Origin: Bacillota bacterium
GTDB lineage: Bacteria > Bacillota > UBA4882 > UBA8346
Length of the DNA: 64,000 nucleotides
Direction: 5' to 3'
Assembly: GCA_023417475.1 (NCBI GenBank)
Contig: JAEZFP010000023.1
Coordinates: 62,001 to 126,000, forward strand
The notes under the pieces are model-generated. The model saw only the letters and a program-made list of their open reading frames with translations. It was not told where the DNA came from and did not search any database. This document shows, piece by piece, positions 26,280 to 33,673 of this stretch. The translations under genes and the position numbers were made by a program. Position 1 is the first letter of the stretch; each line of letters opens with the position of its first letter.

Positions 26280-26717
26280 TCAGGTTTCACCTTTATCCAT
26301 TAATTCCTGATTTTCGTAGATGTTGCCGATGATTTCAATAACACGGTCTTTAATTTCAAACAGTGAATTACCGCCATCTTTACAACCGAAGCCAACATAA
26401 TTGAACCCATACTCTTCGGAGTTCCAAGTTACAATAGCGAAAGTTGTTTCGTTCGGAATCGCCCAATCTATAGCCAGTATGTCACCATCGTAAATCTCCT
26501 TGCCGTTATCATCACGGTGCCCGGTGAATTGCATGAACACCATGTTTCCATCATCCGTTGTAAGCATCAATCCGCCTTTGGCATTCTGGACATCTGCGGC
26601 ATCGGGGTAAAGCTGCTTCGCTTTTGCAATCAGCAATCTTCCCAAATCTAAAAAGTTTTCGTTATGAAACATCTGCTTGGTTCTTTTATCCCAAGCCCTA
26701 AACTTGATCTCTTTCAT
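26280..26717 (-). CDS. YopX family phage protein
   Basis: The 145-residue protein shows the YopX signature: I-K-F-R-A-W-D at residues 4-10, M-Q-F-T-G-H-R-D near 78, and E-I-Y-D-G-D-I-L near 90, ending in G-N-I-Y-E-N-Q-E-L. YopX proteins are widespread in Bacillota phages, with unknown biochemical role. AGGAGG precedes the ATG. Confidence 0.9.
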   Translation of the reverse strand: MKEIKFRAWDKRTKQMFHNENFLDLGRLLIAKAKQLYPDAADVQNAKGGLMLTTDDGNMVFMQFTGHRDDNGKEIYDGDILAIDWAIPNETTFAIVTWNSEEYGFNYVGFGCKDGGNSLFEIKDRVIEIIGNIYENQELMDKGET

Positions 26718-26761
26718 CTTTCCTCCTCACGCACTCGCGTTTTTTCATGTCTCCGTAAATT

Positions 26762-27082
26762 TCAGGATTGATCCTCAGACCATCTTTTAGACTTTGCTAG
26801 TAAATTCAAATCGCGTTGAGCATCATCAAAAGAATCTCGCCATGGTAGATTTTGCATACAACGTCCGAATTTACCTGGCTTGAAGTATCTGCCTTTATAC
26901 GAGCTCTGCCCAATTCCACTCATTACCTGATATATCCATCCACGATTGTCTACGTAAGTTTTCACGAACCGGCAAGGAGTAACTTCGGGCTTTAAAGGAC
27001 CAGATGGACACTCCGTTTTATTAGGAGTATCCCGGTTTGGGCACATGCAACAACGATGTTCTAAATACTCTGGTTTATCCAT
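26762..27082 (-). CDS. Cys-rich phage protein of unknown function
   Basis: The product is 106 residues from ATG 27082. The N-terminus carries several Cys (R-C-C-M-C-P-N, T-E-C, T-P-C, R-C-M) that could bind zinc or an Fe-S cluster. The C-terminus is charged. No family is recognised. An upstream ATG at 27097 is in frame but lacks an SD. Confidence 0.55.
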   Translation of the reverse strand: MDKPEYLEHRCCMCPNRDTPNKTECPSGPLKPEVTPCRFVKTYVDNRGWIYQVMSGIGQSSYKGRYFKPGKFGRCMQNLPWRDSFDDAQRDLNLLAKSKRWSEDQS

Positions 27083-27097
27083 GCTTATCAACCTCAC

Positions 27098-27643
27098 TCA
27101 AATTTTAAAATTATCCAACGCCCGATCGCGCTCGTCTTGGTTAATGCCAATATAACGGAGCGTGATCGCAGGAGAAGCGTGGTTGAATAAATCCTGTAGC
27201 AACGCAACATCCTTGTACTTTTTGTAAAACCAGTACCCAAAGGTTTTCCTCATGGTGTGACTACCGACTTCCTCGATGCCGATCTCCCGGGCGGCTGCCC
27301 GAAGGATGTTATAAACCTGGGTCCGTGACAACGGTTTGTTCTTCCCAACCCGGCTCTGAAAAAGAAAGTCATCGTCATCCATCGCAGCAGTGTATTTTTT
27401 GAATTCCCGTTTTAGTGATGGAGTAATCTTCAAGCGCCGCTGTTTATTGGTCTTTTGCTCGACTCGGTTGATATAATCACGGCCGCGAACGTCTTTGACT
27501 TTGAGTTTAATCATATCGCCACAACGGAAGCCGGTATTGATACCAGTAACAAAAATCATGTAGTCCCGGTCACTCTTGGCTAGGAGCGCTTGTTTGAATT
27601 CTTCGATCTTTTCTTGATCCCGGATTGGTTGAACGATGTTCAC
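27098..27643 (-). CDS. Tyrosine recombinase, catalytic domain only
   Basis: The 181-residue protein contains only the catalytic half of a XerC/D-type recombinase. Visible catalytic residues are Arg in T-G-F-R-C-G-D, the H-T-M-R box, His in F-N-H-A-S, and the nucleophile Tyr in L-R-Y-I-G-I. It lacks the usual N-terminal core-binding domain (typical length about 300). GTG 27643 directly abuts the methyltransferase stop. Because a serine integrase sits at the prophage end, this enzyme more likely resolves genome multimers or acts in replication. Confidence 0.82.
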   Translation of the reverse strand: MNIVQPIRDQEKIEEFKQALLAKSDRDYMIFVTGINTGFRCGDMIKLKVKDVRGRDYINRVEQKTNKQRRLKITPSLKREFKKYTAAMDDDDFLFQSRVGKNKPLSRTQVYNILRAAAREIGIEEVGSHTMRKTFGYWFYKKYKDVALLQDLFNHASPAITLRYIGINQDERDRALDNFKI

Positions 27644-28420
27644 TCATTCACCCCCATTTTCAAATTCAGCAATCTCTTTAAGTAATGGGTAAATTTGATA
27701 CGGATTAACAGCATTTCCAAGCATTTTTAGACGGTCCAATTCATGGGGAACATCATAAGCCACTCGTTCAAAGACGGATTCGGGAGCCAGCCAAACTCTT
27801 CCGCTACGAGCTCGAATATACCTGATCCTCCACCCACTTTGTTCCGCCTTTGTTTTTGGCGGTGTTTTGAAAGATTGTTCGGATTGAAGGTTGCCCGAAT
27901 CGAATCGGACGCTTGGGGAGTAGGCCACAATAAAGACTCGTTCACGTCGATGATAAGCTCCAACGTGGACAGCTCCCCAACAACCCCATCCCGCATGATA
28001 CCCCATTTCGGCCAAGTCTCTGAGAATATTTCCAAAGAATCGTCCATCCTCGCTTGATAACAATCCCCGTACATTTTCTGCCAAAATCCATCTTGGGTTA
28101 ATTTCGCGAATGATTCTGGCAAATTCGACCCAGAGGTCACGTTCATCACTAGACGCTTTACGTTTTCCTGCAGTGCTGTGAGGTTGACAGGGAAAACCTC
28201 CGGACAAGATGGTAACTCCGGTAATTCCTCGTTGTTGAACAGACTGTTTTGTAACATGGCGAACATCTCTCTCCTTCGGAACATCTGGAAAATGTTTGCA
28301 TAGTATTTCGTACGGTGCTTGTTCTTTCTCAACTTGCAAAACCGTCTTAAAACCTGCCCATTCTGCAGCTAAATCAATGCCTGCAATACCAGTACAAAGA
28401 GATATATGATTTAACTCCAT
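27644..28420 (-). CDS. DNA cytosine-5 methyltransferase
   Basis: The 258 residues have motif I L-C-T-G-I-A-G-I-D-L near 8-17, the catalytic P-C-Q with Cys78 (G-G-F-P-C-Q-P-H-S), motif VI E-N-V-R-G, motif VIII-like H-R-R-E-R-V-F, and motif X L-G-N-A-V-N-P. The target-recognition region is very short, so the protein is smaller than stand-alone Dcm enzymes. It likely protects phage DNA from restriction. A second long reading frame with its own SD lies within it (27727-28266). Confidence 0.92.
   Translation of the reverse strand: MELNHISLCTGIAGIDLAAEWAGFKTVLQVEKEQAPYEILCKHFPDVPKERDVRHVTKQSVQQRGITGVTILSGGFPCQPHSTAGKRKASSDERDLWVEFARIIREINPRWILAENVRGLLSSEDGRFFGNILRDLAEMGYHAGWGCWGAVHVGAYHRRERVFIVAYSPSVRFDSGNLQSEQSFKTPPKTKAEQSGWRIRYIRARSGRVWLAPESVFERVAYDVPHELDRLKMLGNAVNPYQIYPLLKEIAEFENGGE
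27727..28266 (-). CDS. Overprinted protein inside the cytosine methyltransferase gene
   Basis: The 179 residues are in a shifted frame, wholly within the methyltransferase gene. ATG 28266 follows AAGGAG (28271-28276), 4 nt away. The sequence has S-F-A-K-L, F-S-E-T-W-P-K-W-G-I-M-R-D-G, L-W-P-T-P-Q-A-S-D and a C-terminal N-E-W-L-M-M-F-P-M-N-W-T. I recall such motifs in a family of hypothetical proteins encoded next to phage cytosine methyltransferases. The last motif is the shifted reading of the enzyme's R-V-A-Y-D-V-P-H-E-L segment. It could be a real dual-coded gene or a by-product of methyltransferase constraints. Confidence 0.5.
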   Translation of the reverse strand: MFAMLQNSLFNNEELPELPSCPEVFPVNLTALQENVKRLVMNVTSGSNLPESFAKLTQDGFWQKMYGDCYQARMDDSLEIFSETWPKWGIMRDGVVGELSTLELIIDVNESLLWPTPQASDSIRATFNPNNLSKHRQKQRRNKVGGGSGIFELVAEEFGWLPNPSLNEWLMMFPMNWTV

Positions 28421-28561
28421 TTTGTGACCTCGAATTTACCATATCTTATAAACTGTTCAATTCGTCTGATTCTTGAAAATATTGATTTAGCAATATCTTA
28501 AATTAGTTAACTATGTAAATTAAACACATGATGAAATATGGTTAGTACATTGTCTAAAAAA

Positions 28562-29027
28562 TTAACTTTCTTTCATAAATACCATCCAAAGAGTCTTGGA
28601 ACGACGATCTCCGAATAAAGGTTTGTAACCTACTGTTTTCATCAGATCACTAGCCTTTATCTGTTCTTCGTTCCATTTGAAGATCAAAACTCCACCGGGT
28701 TCCAAAACTCTCATGCATTCGTCGAACCCTTTTTTTTAGGTCGCTGCGCCATTCGGGATTCAACCTTCCATACTTTTTGGCCATCCACGAATTAGCACCA
28801 ATCTTTACTAAATGCGGCGGGTCGAAAACAGCCAGTTTAAAGGTGTCGTCCGGATACGGAATGTTTCGAAAATCACCGATTACATCCGGTTTAATGACCA
28901 ACTTTCGTCCGTCACACAAAATATCTTCGAGTTGACGAATGTCCATGAAAACTGTATCCGGATGGTTTTTGTTATACCAGAACATTCTTGATCCGCAGCA
29001 AACATCAATTATCGGAGCCGTTTTCAA
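28562..29027 (-). pseudogene. SAM-dependent methyltransferase-like gene, frameshifted at A8
   Basis: The likely start is TTG 29027 (SD GGGGTG). The N-terminus I-I-D-V-C-C-G-S-R-M-F-W is a methyltransferase motif I variant, and V-F-D-P-P-H-L is a motif IV-like D-P-P-H. After a run of eight A on the coding strand (28730-28737) the frame ends at a premature TAG. Shifting by one base restores G-F-D-E-C-M-R-V-L-E-P-G-G-V-L-I-F-K-W and continues to the TAA at 28562, matching the end of the known family. It could be a true pseudogene, a sequencing error, or expression by slippage at the A-tract. Confidence 0.8.
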
Positions 29028-29409
29028 TGTTTTCACCCCGATCACTCATCTCAAACTCTTTCCATGTCCCAGCATGATTCGGACCGATTGTTAAATAATT
29101 TCTTCCTGCAACCAAATCCGAAGGGATTAACCACACTTTGACCGGTTTCTTATCCCTTTGTTTCCGGTATCCAACTAGACAAAAATAATCGCAGCATCCA
29201 CGGCCAGTGCGAAAGAGGAAGTTAAAGTATTTGCCGTGTTTCTTTGATACTAGCTTACCGGCTTTAACGTTAATGGTGGCTTCACCATGTTTTAGATCGA
29301 AATGGGCGTTTCGGTCAATATTCGTAACCAGTACCGAACCAGGAAATAAATTTTGGTGAGCGTAAATTTCCCATTTTCGTCCAATCCTCGTGGTATTAAC
29401 TTGTTTCAA
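29005..29409 (-). CDS. PD-(D/E)XK-like nuclease-fold protein (putative)
   Basis: The 134 residues start at TTG 29409 behind GAGGTGAA. The pattern G-R-K-W-E followed by F-D-L, I-N-V-K-A-G and F-N-F-L-F-R fits the PD-(D/E)XK fold (acidic residue, then x-V-K) seen in small phage endonucleases and intron-associated nucleases. The central Cys pair G-C-C-D-Y-F-C may bind metal. It overlaps the methyltransferase-like gene by 23 bp. The nuclease call is tentative. Confidence 0.55.
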   Translation of the reverse strand: MKQVNTTRIGRKWEIYAHQNLFPGSVLVTNIDRNAHFDLKHGEATINVKAGKLVSKKHGKYFNFLFRTGRGCCDYFCLVGYRKQRDKKPVKVWLIPSDLVAGRNYLTIGPNHAGTWKEFEMSDRGENIENGSDN

Positions 29410-29440
29410 ATCCGATTCACCTCAATCTCTTTTGCTTAAC

Positions 29441-29629
29441 CTAAACAACTCGAAGCTCGTTATAAACCCTTACCTGATAGTCATCGATCGACTCCGGCCG
29501 GCAACTTCTAGCCGAGAAGGTTTTACAGCTCAAATCGTCACATTGCCAGCAACTCTTTTTTTTGCATACCTTGCATTTGCAGCCGTTCGGATCACAGTTG
29601 ATTATTTTGACATTTTTCTTGCTTGCCAT
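29441..29629 (-). CDS. Small Cys-rich protein
   Basis: The 62 residues have seven Cys in residues 12-34 (C-D-P-N-G-C-K-C-K-V-C-K-K-K-S-C-W-Q-C), consistent with a zinc-binding knuckle. AGGAGGTAA precedes ATG 29629. Function unknown. Confidence 0.65.
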   Translation of the reverse strand: MASKKNVKIINCDPNGCKCKVCKKKSCWQCDDLSCKTFSARSCRPESIDDYQVRVYNELRVV

Positions 29630-29631
29630 CG

Positions 29632-29817
29632 TTACCTCCTAATTTGACGCTTATCGCGGCGAGTATTAAGATGACGCAGATTATCCTCAAACTCTTCAAC
29701 CCCTTTCGGTAATGTCTGATTGAGACGGTCTATTTTCCGGTCCGCTTCATTGAGCCAGGCCCCGAAAATGATCCCAATCGCGAAACCGATCATGAACGCC
29801 ACTCCGACCGCGATCAT
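29632..29817 (-). CDS. Small single-pass membrane protein
   Basis: The product is 61 residues from ATG 29817, which overlaps the preceding stop as ATGA. Residues 2-22 form one membrane helix (V-G-V-A-F-M-I-G-F-A-I-G-I-I-F), followed by a charged cytoplasmic or external tail. No function recognised. Upstream in-frame sequence lies inside the previous gene and was not included. Confidence 0.65.
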   Translation of the reverse strand: MIAVGVAFMIGFAIGIIFGAWLNEADRKIDRLNQTLPKGVEEFEDNLRHLNTRRDKRQIRR

Positions 29818-30056
29818 CGTCCGGTACTCTTGGCGATCAGTTTCTGACTGGCTTTGATCAGCAACCGTCCGGCAACCCGATTGCCGAAGCGCTCCCGGAC
29901 TGATTGCCGCCAAAGCGCCATTTCGCATTCGGAGGCGTTACGATTCGTCAGCGTCTGAAACTCTTTCGCGATCAAGCCAACCTGGATCGCTTCGGCCATC
30001 CCTTGGAGCGGCGGTAGATTATGGATCTCGGGGAATGTGCTAATTGCCATTGTCAT
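29814..30056 (-). CDS. Small phage protein downstream of helicase loader
   Basis: The 80 residues start at ATG 30056, which overlaps the stop of the helicase loader gene (TGATG). Ala/Leu/Arg-rich helices dominate and no domain is recognised. Tight coupling suggests a role linked to replication, but this is only inferred. Confidence 0.6.
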   Translation of the reverse strand: MTMAISTFPEIHNLPPLQGMAEAIQVGLIAKEFQTLTNRNASECEMALWRQSVRERFGNRVAGRLLIKASQKLIAKSTGR

Positions 30057-30895
30057 CACTCTCCAATCGCTTTCATTCTTGCGGTGGCTATCTTGATTCG
30101 ATAGCTATCGCCGTTGTTCTCGACTAAACGGCACATTTCGATGATGCGATCGTAGATGCGTGCGCCGACCTTTTCTTTAAATTCCTTTTGGATATCGCAG
30201 TTCGTGGTGATAATTAACGCTTTTTCGTTGGTGTACAAAGAATTGATGATCCGAAACATCTTTTCCAGGCTCCAATCGGTCAAACGTTCCGACCCAAGAT
30301 CATCAAGTACCACCAGATCGGCTTCGCAAAGCGTGTTGATAATCATTGACTCATCGACGTCTCTACCGTTTTTACCATAGGTTGATTGGATTTTACCAAG
30401 TAAATCCGGCATCACTTTGAATATTGCCGCAACTCCAATTGGAACGAGTTCATTGAAAATTGCCGCTGCCAGATGACTTTTACCGTTTCCTGTTCCACCA
30501 AAAAACAATAATCCCTCACCTTTGCGCCAACGCCTTTCTTGCACATAACCAACGGCCTCTTGATAAGCGTTTTGTGTCCCGGGGAGTTTAACCCAATTCT
30601 CAAAGGTTGCATTTCTGAATTTCGGTCCAAGTTGCTCTTGTCCAAAAAGTGCCTTGGTTTTGTTGACTTTTTCCGATTGAGTCAATTCTTGCTGTTTTTG
30701 ATCGATACGAGCGATTTCACATGGACACATCCTGGCAAGATACTTTACGCTGCCTAAAATTTCAACCGGAAGCGCCGGCAATACTTTACCGCATACGCGA
30801 CAAACTGTTACATCATTTGCTGTCCGCCCTGACGATAAGGCCTTCGAGATCGTTTGTTGACCCTGGAGTATGTCCCCTAGTTTTTCCGGTTTCAT
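30056..30895 (-). CDS. DnaC/IstB-type helicase loader ATPase
   Basis: The product is 279 residues from ATG 30895 (GGGGGCGG upstream). An N-terminal zinc site is likely (C32, C35, C57, C59). The AAA+ core shows Walker A G-G-T-G-N-G-K-S-H near 133-141, Walker B L-V-V-L-D-D-L-G-S-E and a sensor-like I-I-T-T-N-C-D. It loads the host replicative helicase at the phage origin. It overlaps the upstream initiator gene by 83 bp, forming an initiator-loader pair as in many phages. Confidence 0.92.
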   Translation of the reverse strand: MKPEKLGDILQGQQTISKALSSGRTANDVTVCRVCGKVLPALPVEILGSVKYLARMCPCEIARIDQKQQELTQSEKVNKTKALFGQEQLGPKFRNATFENWVKLPGTQNAYQEAVGYVQERRWRKGEGLLFFGGTGNGKSHLAAAIFNELVPIGVAAIFKVMPDLLGKIQSTYGKNGRDVDESMIINTLCEADLVVLDDLGSERLTDWSLEKMFRIINSLYTNEKALIITTNCDIQKEFKEKVGARIYDRIIEMCRLVENNGDSYRIKIATARMKAIGE

Positions 30896-31676
30896 GCGGT
30901 TCCGCCCCCTTTCGTCCCGGCGGAGCTTCCGGGAGACCGTTGATAAATTCCGCAAACGGCTTATCCCGACCAAGGAAGGTTGCCGCGTGTTTGATGTACT
31001 GCATGTCGGTTTCGTTGGCTTTGCAATATGCGGCGTAGTGCTTGGCCGCACCGATCAAGTCCGCCGGCAGATACCCTTTGGTAATTTGAGCGATAAACTT
31101 CCGCAAGGCGGCTTGTTTATCAACCTTGCGGGGATACGTTTCCCAAAACTGATCAAAATTGAGGGAATACTTTAGTTCTAATTGGTTATAGTTAAATGGT
31201 TTTAGTTTGGGTGCACGTGGTGCAGTACCCCCCTGCACCTCATGCAGTACCCCTACTTCATCCGGTGCAGTACCCACCTGCACCTCATGCAGTACCTCGG
31301 GGGTGTCAGATTCGGGAGTTTCAGCGACGAGAGTCAGTTTCGGCTGGATATAGCGTAACTTGTACACATTGGTCAAATTCAGTTCACCGTTGCGACGCAT
31401 GGTTTTTATCAAATACCCTTTTTGCTGCAGTTCATCCAAGCTGGCCCTGACGCGATTCGGACTCATGCCGGTCGTCGTCGCCAGGCGTTGGATCGACGGG
31501 AAACACTGTTTTGACTTATCACTAAACTTGCATAGATAGACATAGAGCAACCGGGTATAGATATTAAGCGTCAAATCGTCTAAAACGGCGTTCTCGACGA
31601 TGGTATAATGCCAACCTTCCTGCTCGATTTGATCGGTTGGATCGGATATTTCAGGTGATGGCTTCTTGGTTGTCAT
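30813..31676 (-). CDS. Replication initiator, winged-helix N-terminus, DnaD-like
   Basis: The product is 287 residues from ATG 31676 (SD GGAGG; upstream codons at 31694 rejected). Residues about 20-105 form a helix-turn-helix (F-P-S-I-Q-R-L-A-T-T-T-G-M-S-P-N-R-V-R-A-S-L) like that of phage initiators. A 15-residue repeat with V-L-H-E-V-Q follows at about 128-154. The C-terminal part (F-W-E-T-Y-P-R-K-V-D-K) is typical of phage replisome organisers. The repeat DNA contains iteron-like sequences, so the gene probably contains its own origin, as lambda O does. Confidence 0.85.
   Translation of the reverse strand: MTTKKPSPEISDPTDQIEQEGWHYTIVENAVLDDLTLNIYTRLLYVYLCKFSDKSKQCFPSIQRLATTTGMSPNRVRASLDELQQKGYLIKTMRRNGELNLTNVYKLRYIQPKLTLVAETPESDTPEVLHEVQVGTAPDEVGVLHEVQGGTAPRAPKLKPFNYNQLELKYSLNFDQFWETYPRKVDKQAALRKFIAQITKGYLPADLIGAAKHYAAYCKANETDMQYIKHAATFLGRDKPFAEFINGLPEAPPGRKGAEPHETGKTRGHTPGSTNDLEGLIVRADSK
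31219..31298. repeat. Iteron-like repeats, candidate phage replication origin
   Basis: Four copies of TGCAGTACC begin at 31221, 31243, 31266 and 31288, so they are spaced 22, 23 and 22 bp, about two helical turns. They form two 35-bp blocks 45 bp apart. Each block also contains an inverted pair GGTGCAG...CTGCACC. They lie inside the replication initiator gene. Confidence 0.75.
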
Positions 31677-31693
31677 GCTAATCCTCCGAACCA

Positions 31694-32269
31694 TTACAGC
31701 TTTTTGCGGACGCCGGTCACGTGATCGCTTTCAAGATGCTGCGCGAAAACCTGTTTATGCACAACTTGGCCGCAATCTTGACAGCGTTTATAACCGGGCG
31801 GGATGCGATCAGATTTACGTTGCTGATCCGCATCAGGGTTGACGATGTTTAACGTTGATGGTTGCGGCTCTGGTTCGACAGGATCCGAAATAGGCTTGGC
31901 AGCTCGCGACAACGTTTTCGGATCCGGTTGCACCGGGATCAGATCGGGATTAAATATCTCCATCCCCGGTTGCTCAACCGCTTGACTATTCGATGCCAAC
32001 GCCGAATACAGCGACGATCCGCTCACAACGTAATCCGAAGGATTGATACTGTCGATCGCGGCCAGGACGCTTTTGTAACTGTTGATAGCGTTGCGTAGTT
32101 GGTGGATGATCAAATCCACCTTGGGGGCATTTTGGTGCATTTTGCCGAGCATCGTCTCGGAATGTTTAAGCAACAGCGCGTGACGGCGCTTGATAGCAAT
32201 TTTTCCTTCGGCGATGATGTAACGTAATAAATCGGTATGGTCTAATGATTGACTGACTGCTTGTTTCAA
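31694..32269 (-). CDS. Phage protein with C-terminal C2H2-like zinc finger
   Basis: The product is 191 residues from TTG 32269 (SD AGGGGTGA). The N-terminal half is helical, the middle is Pro/Ala-rich, and the C-terminus has C-Q-D-C-G...H-L-E-S-D-H, a C2H2-like finger. No family is recognised. It directly precedes the replication initiator and may act in DNA metabolism. Confidence 0.6.
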   Translation of the reverse strand: MKQAVSQSLDHTDLLRYIIAEGKIAIKRRHALLLKHSETMLGKMHQNAPKVDLIIHQLRNAINSYKSVLAAIDSINPSDYVVSGSSLYSALASNSQAVEQPGMEIFNPDLIPVQPDPKTLSRAAKPISDPVEPEPQPSTLNIVNPDADQQRKSDRIPPGYKRCQDCGQVVHKQVFAQHLESDHVTGVRKKL

Positions 32270-32281
32270 TTAAATCACCCC

Positions 32282-32644
32282 TCAAAAAAGACTTAACTGT
32301 TCTCCCGGCGTTAGCTCGGGAGGTGACACTGAGATTTGATCCGGTTGCTTGGCCGGCGCGGTACCGTGTTTAGAATCCTGGTAACAAGCCGCCATCCGTT
32401 CGATATGCTCCCGGCCGACGACTGGGCAAGGCGTCTCATGGTAACAGGTTGCTAACCGCTCAAGGTAGTCGGCTTGCTTTGGCGTAACGCTGCATTGCAG
32501 ATTGATCCCGACGCCAGACGGGCGCCAATTGTTTAGCGGGACCATTTGATCGATCCAGTACGATAAATAGGCGTCTCCCGGGACGTAATTGGCAATGATC
32601 GTTCCGTCCGGATTAAAGGTGATGCGAATGCGGGAGTGTCCCAT
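32282..32644 (-). CDS. Small protein ending in a sliding-clamp-binding motif
   Basis: The 120 residues begin with a beta-rich N-terminus (R-I-R-I-T-F-N-P-D-G-T). The extreme C-terminus is E-Q-L-S-L-F, which matches the bacterial beta-clamp-binding consensus QL(S/D)LF. Two similar segments with A-T/A-C-Y-H/Q occur (C-Y-H-E-T and C-Y-Q-D-S). It may target the host clamp during phage replication. No other family recognised. Confidence 0.6.
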   Translation of the reverse strand: MGHSRIRITFNPDGTIIANYVPGDAYLSYWIDQMVPLNNWRPSGVGINLQCSVTPKQADYLERLATCYHETPCPVVGREHIERMAACYQDSKHGTAPAKQPDQISVSPPELTPGEQLSLF

Positions 32645-33101
32645 CGGTATCCACCGCCTTCAATTTTTCGTCAAGCTCTCTGACGATCGTATAAAGAAAC
32701 GTATCCAACCATTGAATATTGGTCCCAAATAAATCCGTCAACGCTTTATATGTACCTAGCAATAGTTCGCGATTCATTTTTAATGATTCGGATAAGTCAC
32801 ACACCGGACAACGCTCCGGAGCAATCCCGTTAGCATCTTTTCCCCAAAGATGGCCGCATTCGTAGAGGTGGATCAATAACGCTTCCGATTCCGGAGAATC
32901 ATTTGATGGGGCCGATGCAATGACGCGATCCAATAACGCTGCTGTCGAATACCGGAGTTGTCCGGTTGCCATTGCTTCGCCCCATGCTTTGGACATCGCT
33001 TGAATTGCCTTTTCGATCCAAATATCACGTTCGAAAACTTTCCCTTCCGCATCCGCCGCCCGTTTATTCGCCAGCATCAGATCCATTTCATGATCAGTCA
33101 C
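32613..33101 (-). CDS. Phage protein with central zinc-knuckle, unknown function
   Basis: The product is 162 residues from GTG 33101 behind CGGAGGTGAT. The N-terminal helical region is charged. The centre has C-G-H...C-P-V-C, a likely zinc site. It overlaps the following gene by 32 bp and the preceding MazG-like gene by 8 bp. No specific function recognised. Confidence 0.6.
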   Translation of the reverse strand: MTDHEMDLMLANKRAADAEGKVFERDIWIEKAIQAMSKAWGEAMATGQLRYSTAALLDRVIASAPSNDSPESEALLIHLYECGHLWGKDANGIAPERCPVCDLSESLKMNRELLLGTYKALTDLFGTNIQWLDTFLYTIVRELDEKLKAVDTDGTLPHSHHL

Positions 33102-33384
33102 TTAGGATCACCTCCGGAGGTCCGTTCAACTTCATTTCCAACCGATTAATTTTTTCAACTTTAAACTCTTCAACCTTATCTCGGATATCGAGGATTATTA
33201 CAGCTTGTCTAATAGTGATCAAAACATCTGCAATTTCCTCAGCAATCTTATCGTGGTTTTGTTTGCCGCGAAAATGTTTGCAGATTTCTTTTTGTAACTC
33301 GGAAGTTTCCTCGATTACCATGGTTAATTGAGCGGTTTTTCCATAGCGCCGAATTGCTTCAAGATAGATTTCCTTTTCAGTCAC
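33094..33384 (-). CDS. MazG-like nucleotide pyrophosphohydrolase
   Basis: The 96 residues show the all-alpha NTP pyrophosphatase motifs E-E-T-S-E-L-Q-K-E (residues 25-33) and E-E-I-A-D-V-L-I (48-55), which bind magnesium. MazG-like enzymes cleave (deoxy)nucleotides or ppGpp and are common in phage nucleotide metabolism. GTG 33384 follows GGAGGTGG. Confidence 0.85.
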   Translation of the reverse strand: MTEKEIYLEAIRRYGKTAQLTMVIEETSELQKEICKHFRGKQNHDKIAEEIADVLITIRQAVIILDIRDKVEEFKVEKINRLEMKLNGPPEVILSD

Positions 33385-33673
33385 TTCCGACCACCTCCAT
33401 TGCCTGCAATGCCTGCCGGGCCACCTCTTCCTTTTCCCTTACCCCTTGACCGTCCACCCCCGGAGCCACCGGGAACGGAGTTTGGATCGTGTTAAGGGCT
33501 TCGGCTAACCCGTTCACTATTAGATAAACCTCCGCTTGCAAATACAGCTCCACCGGTTGGCTGTCGGTCGGATCGATCGCTGCCTTGCATTCGGGACAAC
33601 TTATGATTTGCGCGTCTTCGATGAGATAAAAGCCGCAACCGCATTGGTCGCAGCAATATTCAATCAGTTTCAT
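33377..33673 (-). CDS. Small zinc-ribbon phage protein
   Basis: The 98 residues have an N-terminal C-C-D-Q-C-G-C and C-P-E-C pair forming a zinc ribbon (residues 7-33), then a helical, acidic tail. GGAGGCG precedes ATG 33673. It overlaps the MazG-like gene by 8 bp. Function unknown. Confidence 0.65.
   Translation of the reverse strand: MKLIEYCCDQCGCGFYLIEDAQIISCPECKAAIDPTDSQPVELYLQAEVYLIVNGLAEALNTIQTPFPVAPGVDGQGVREKEEVARQALQAMEVVGSD

Noticed and set aside
28421..28561. Regulatory site between the cytosine methyltransferase and the frameshifted gene
   Set aside because: AT-rich spacer; no promoter or hairpin strong enough to claim.
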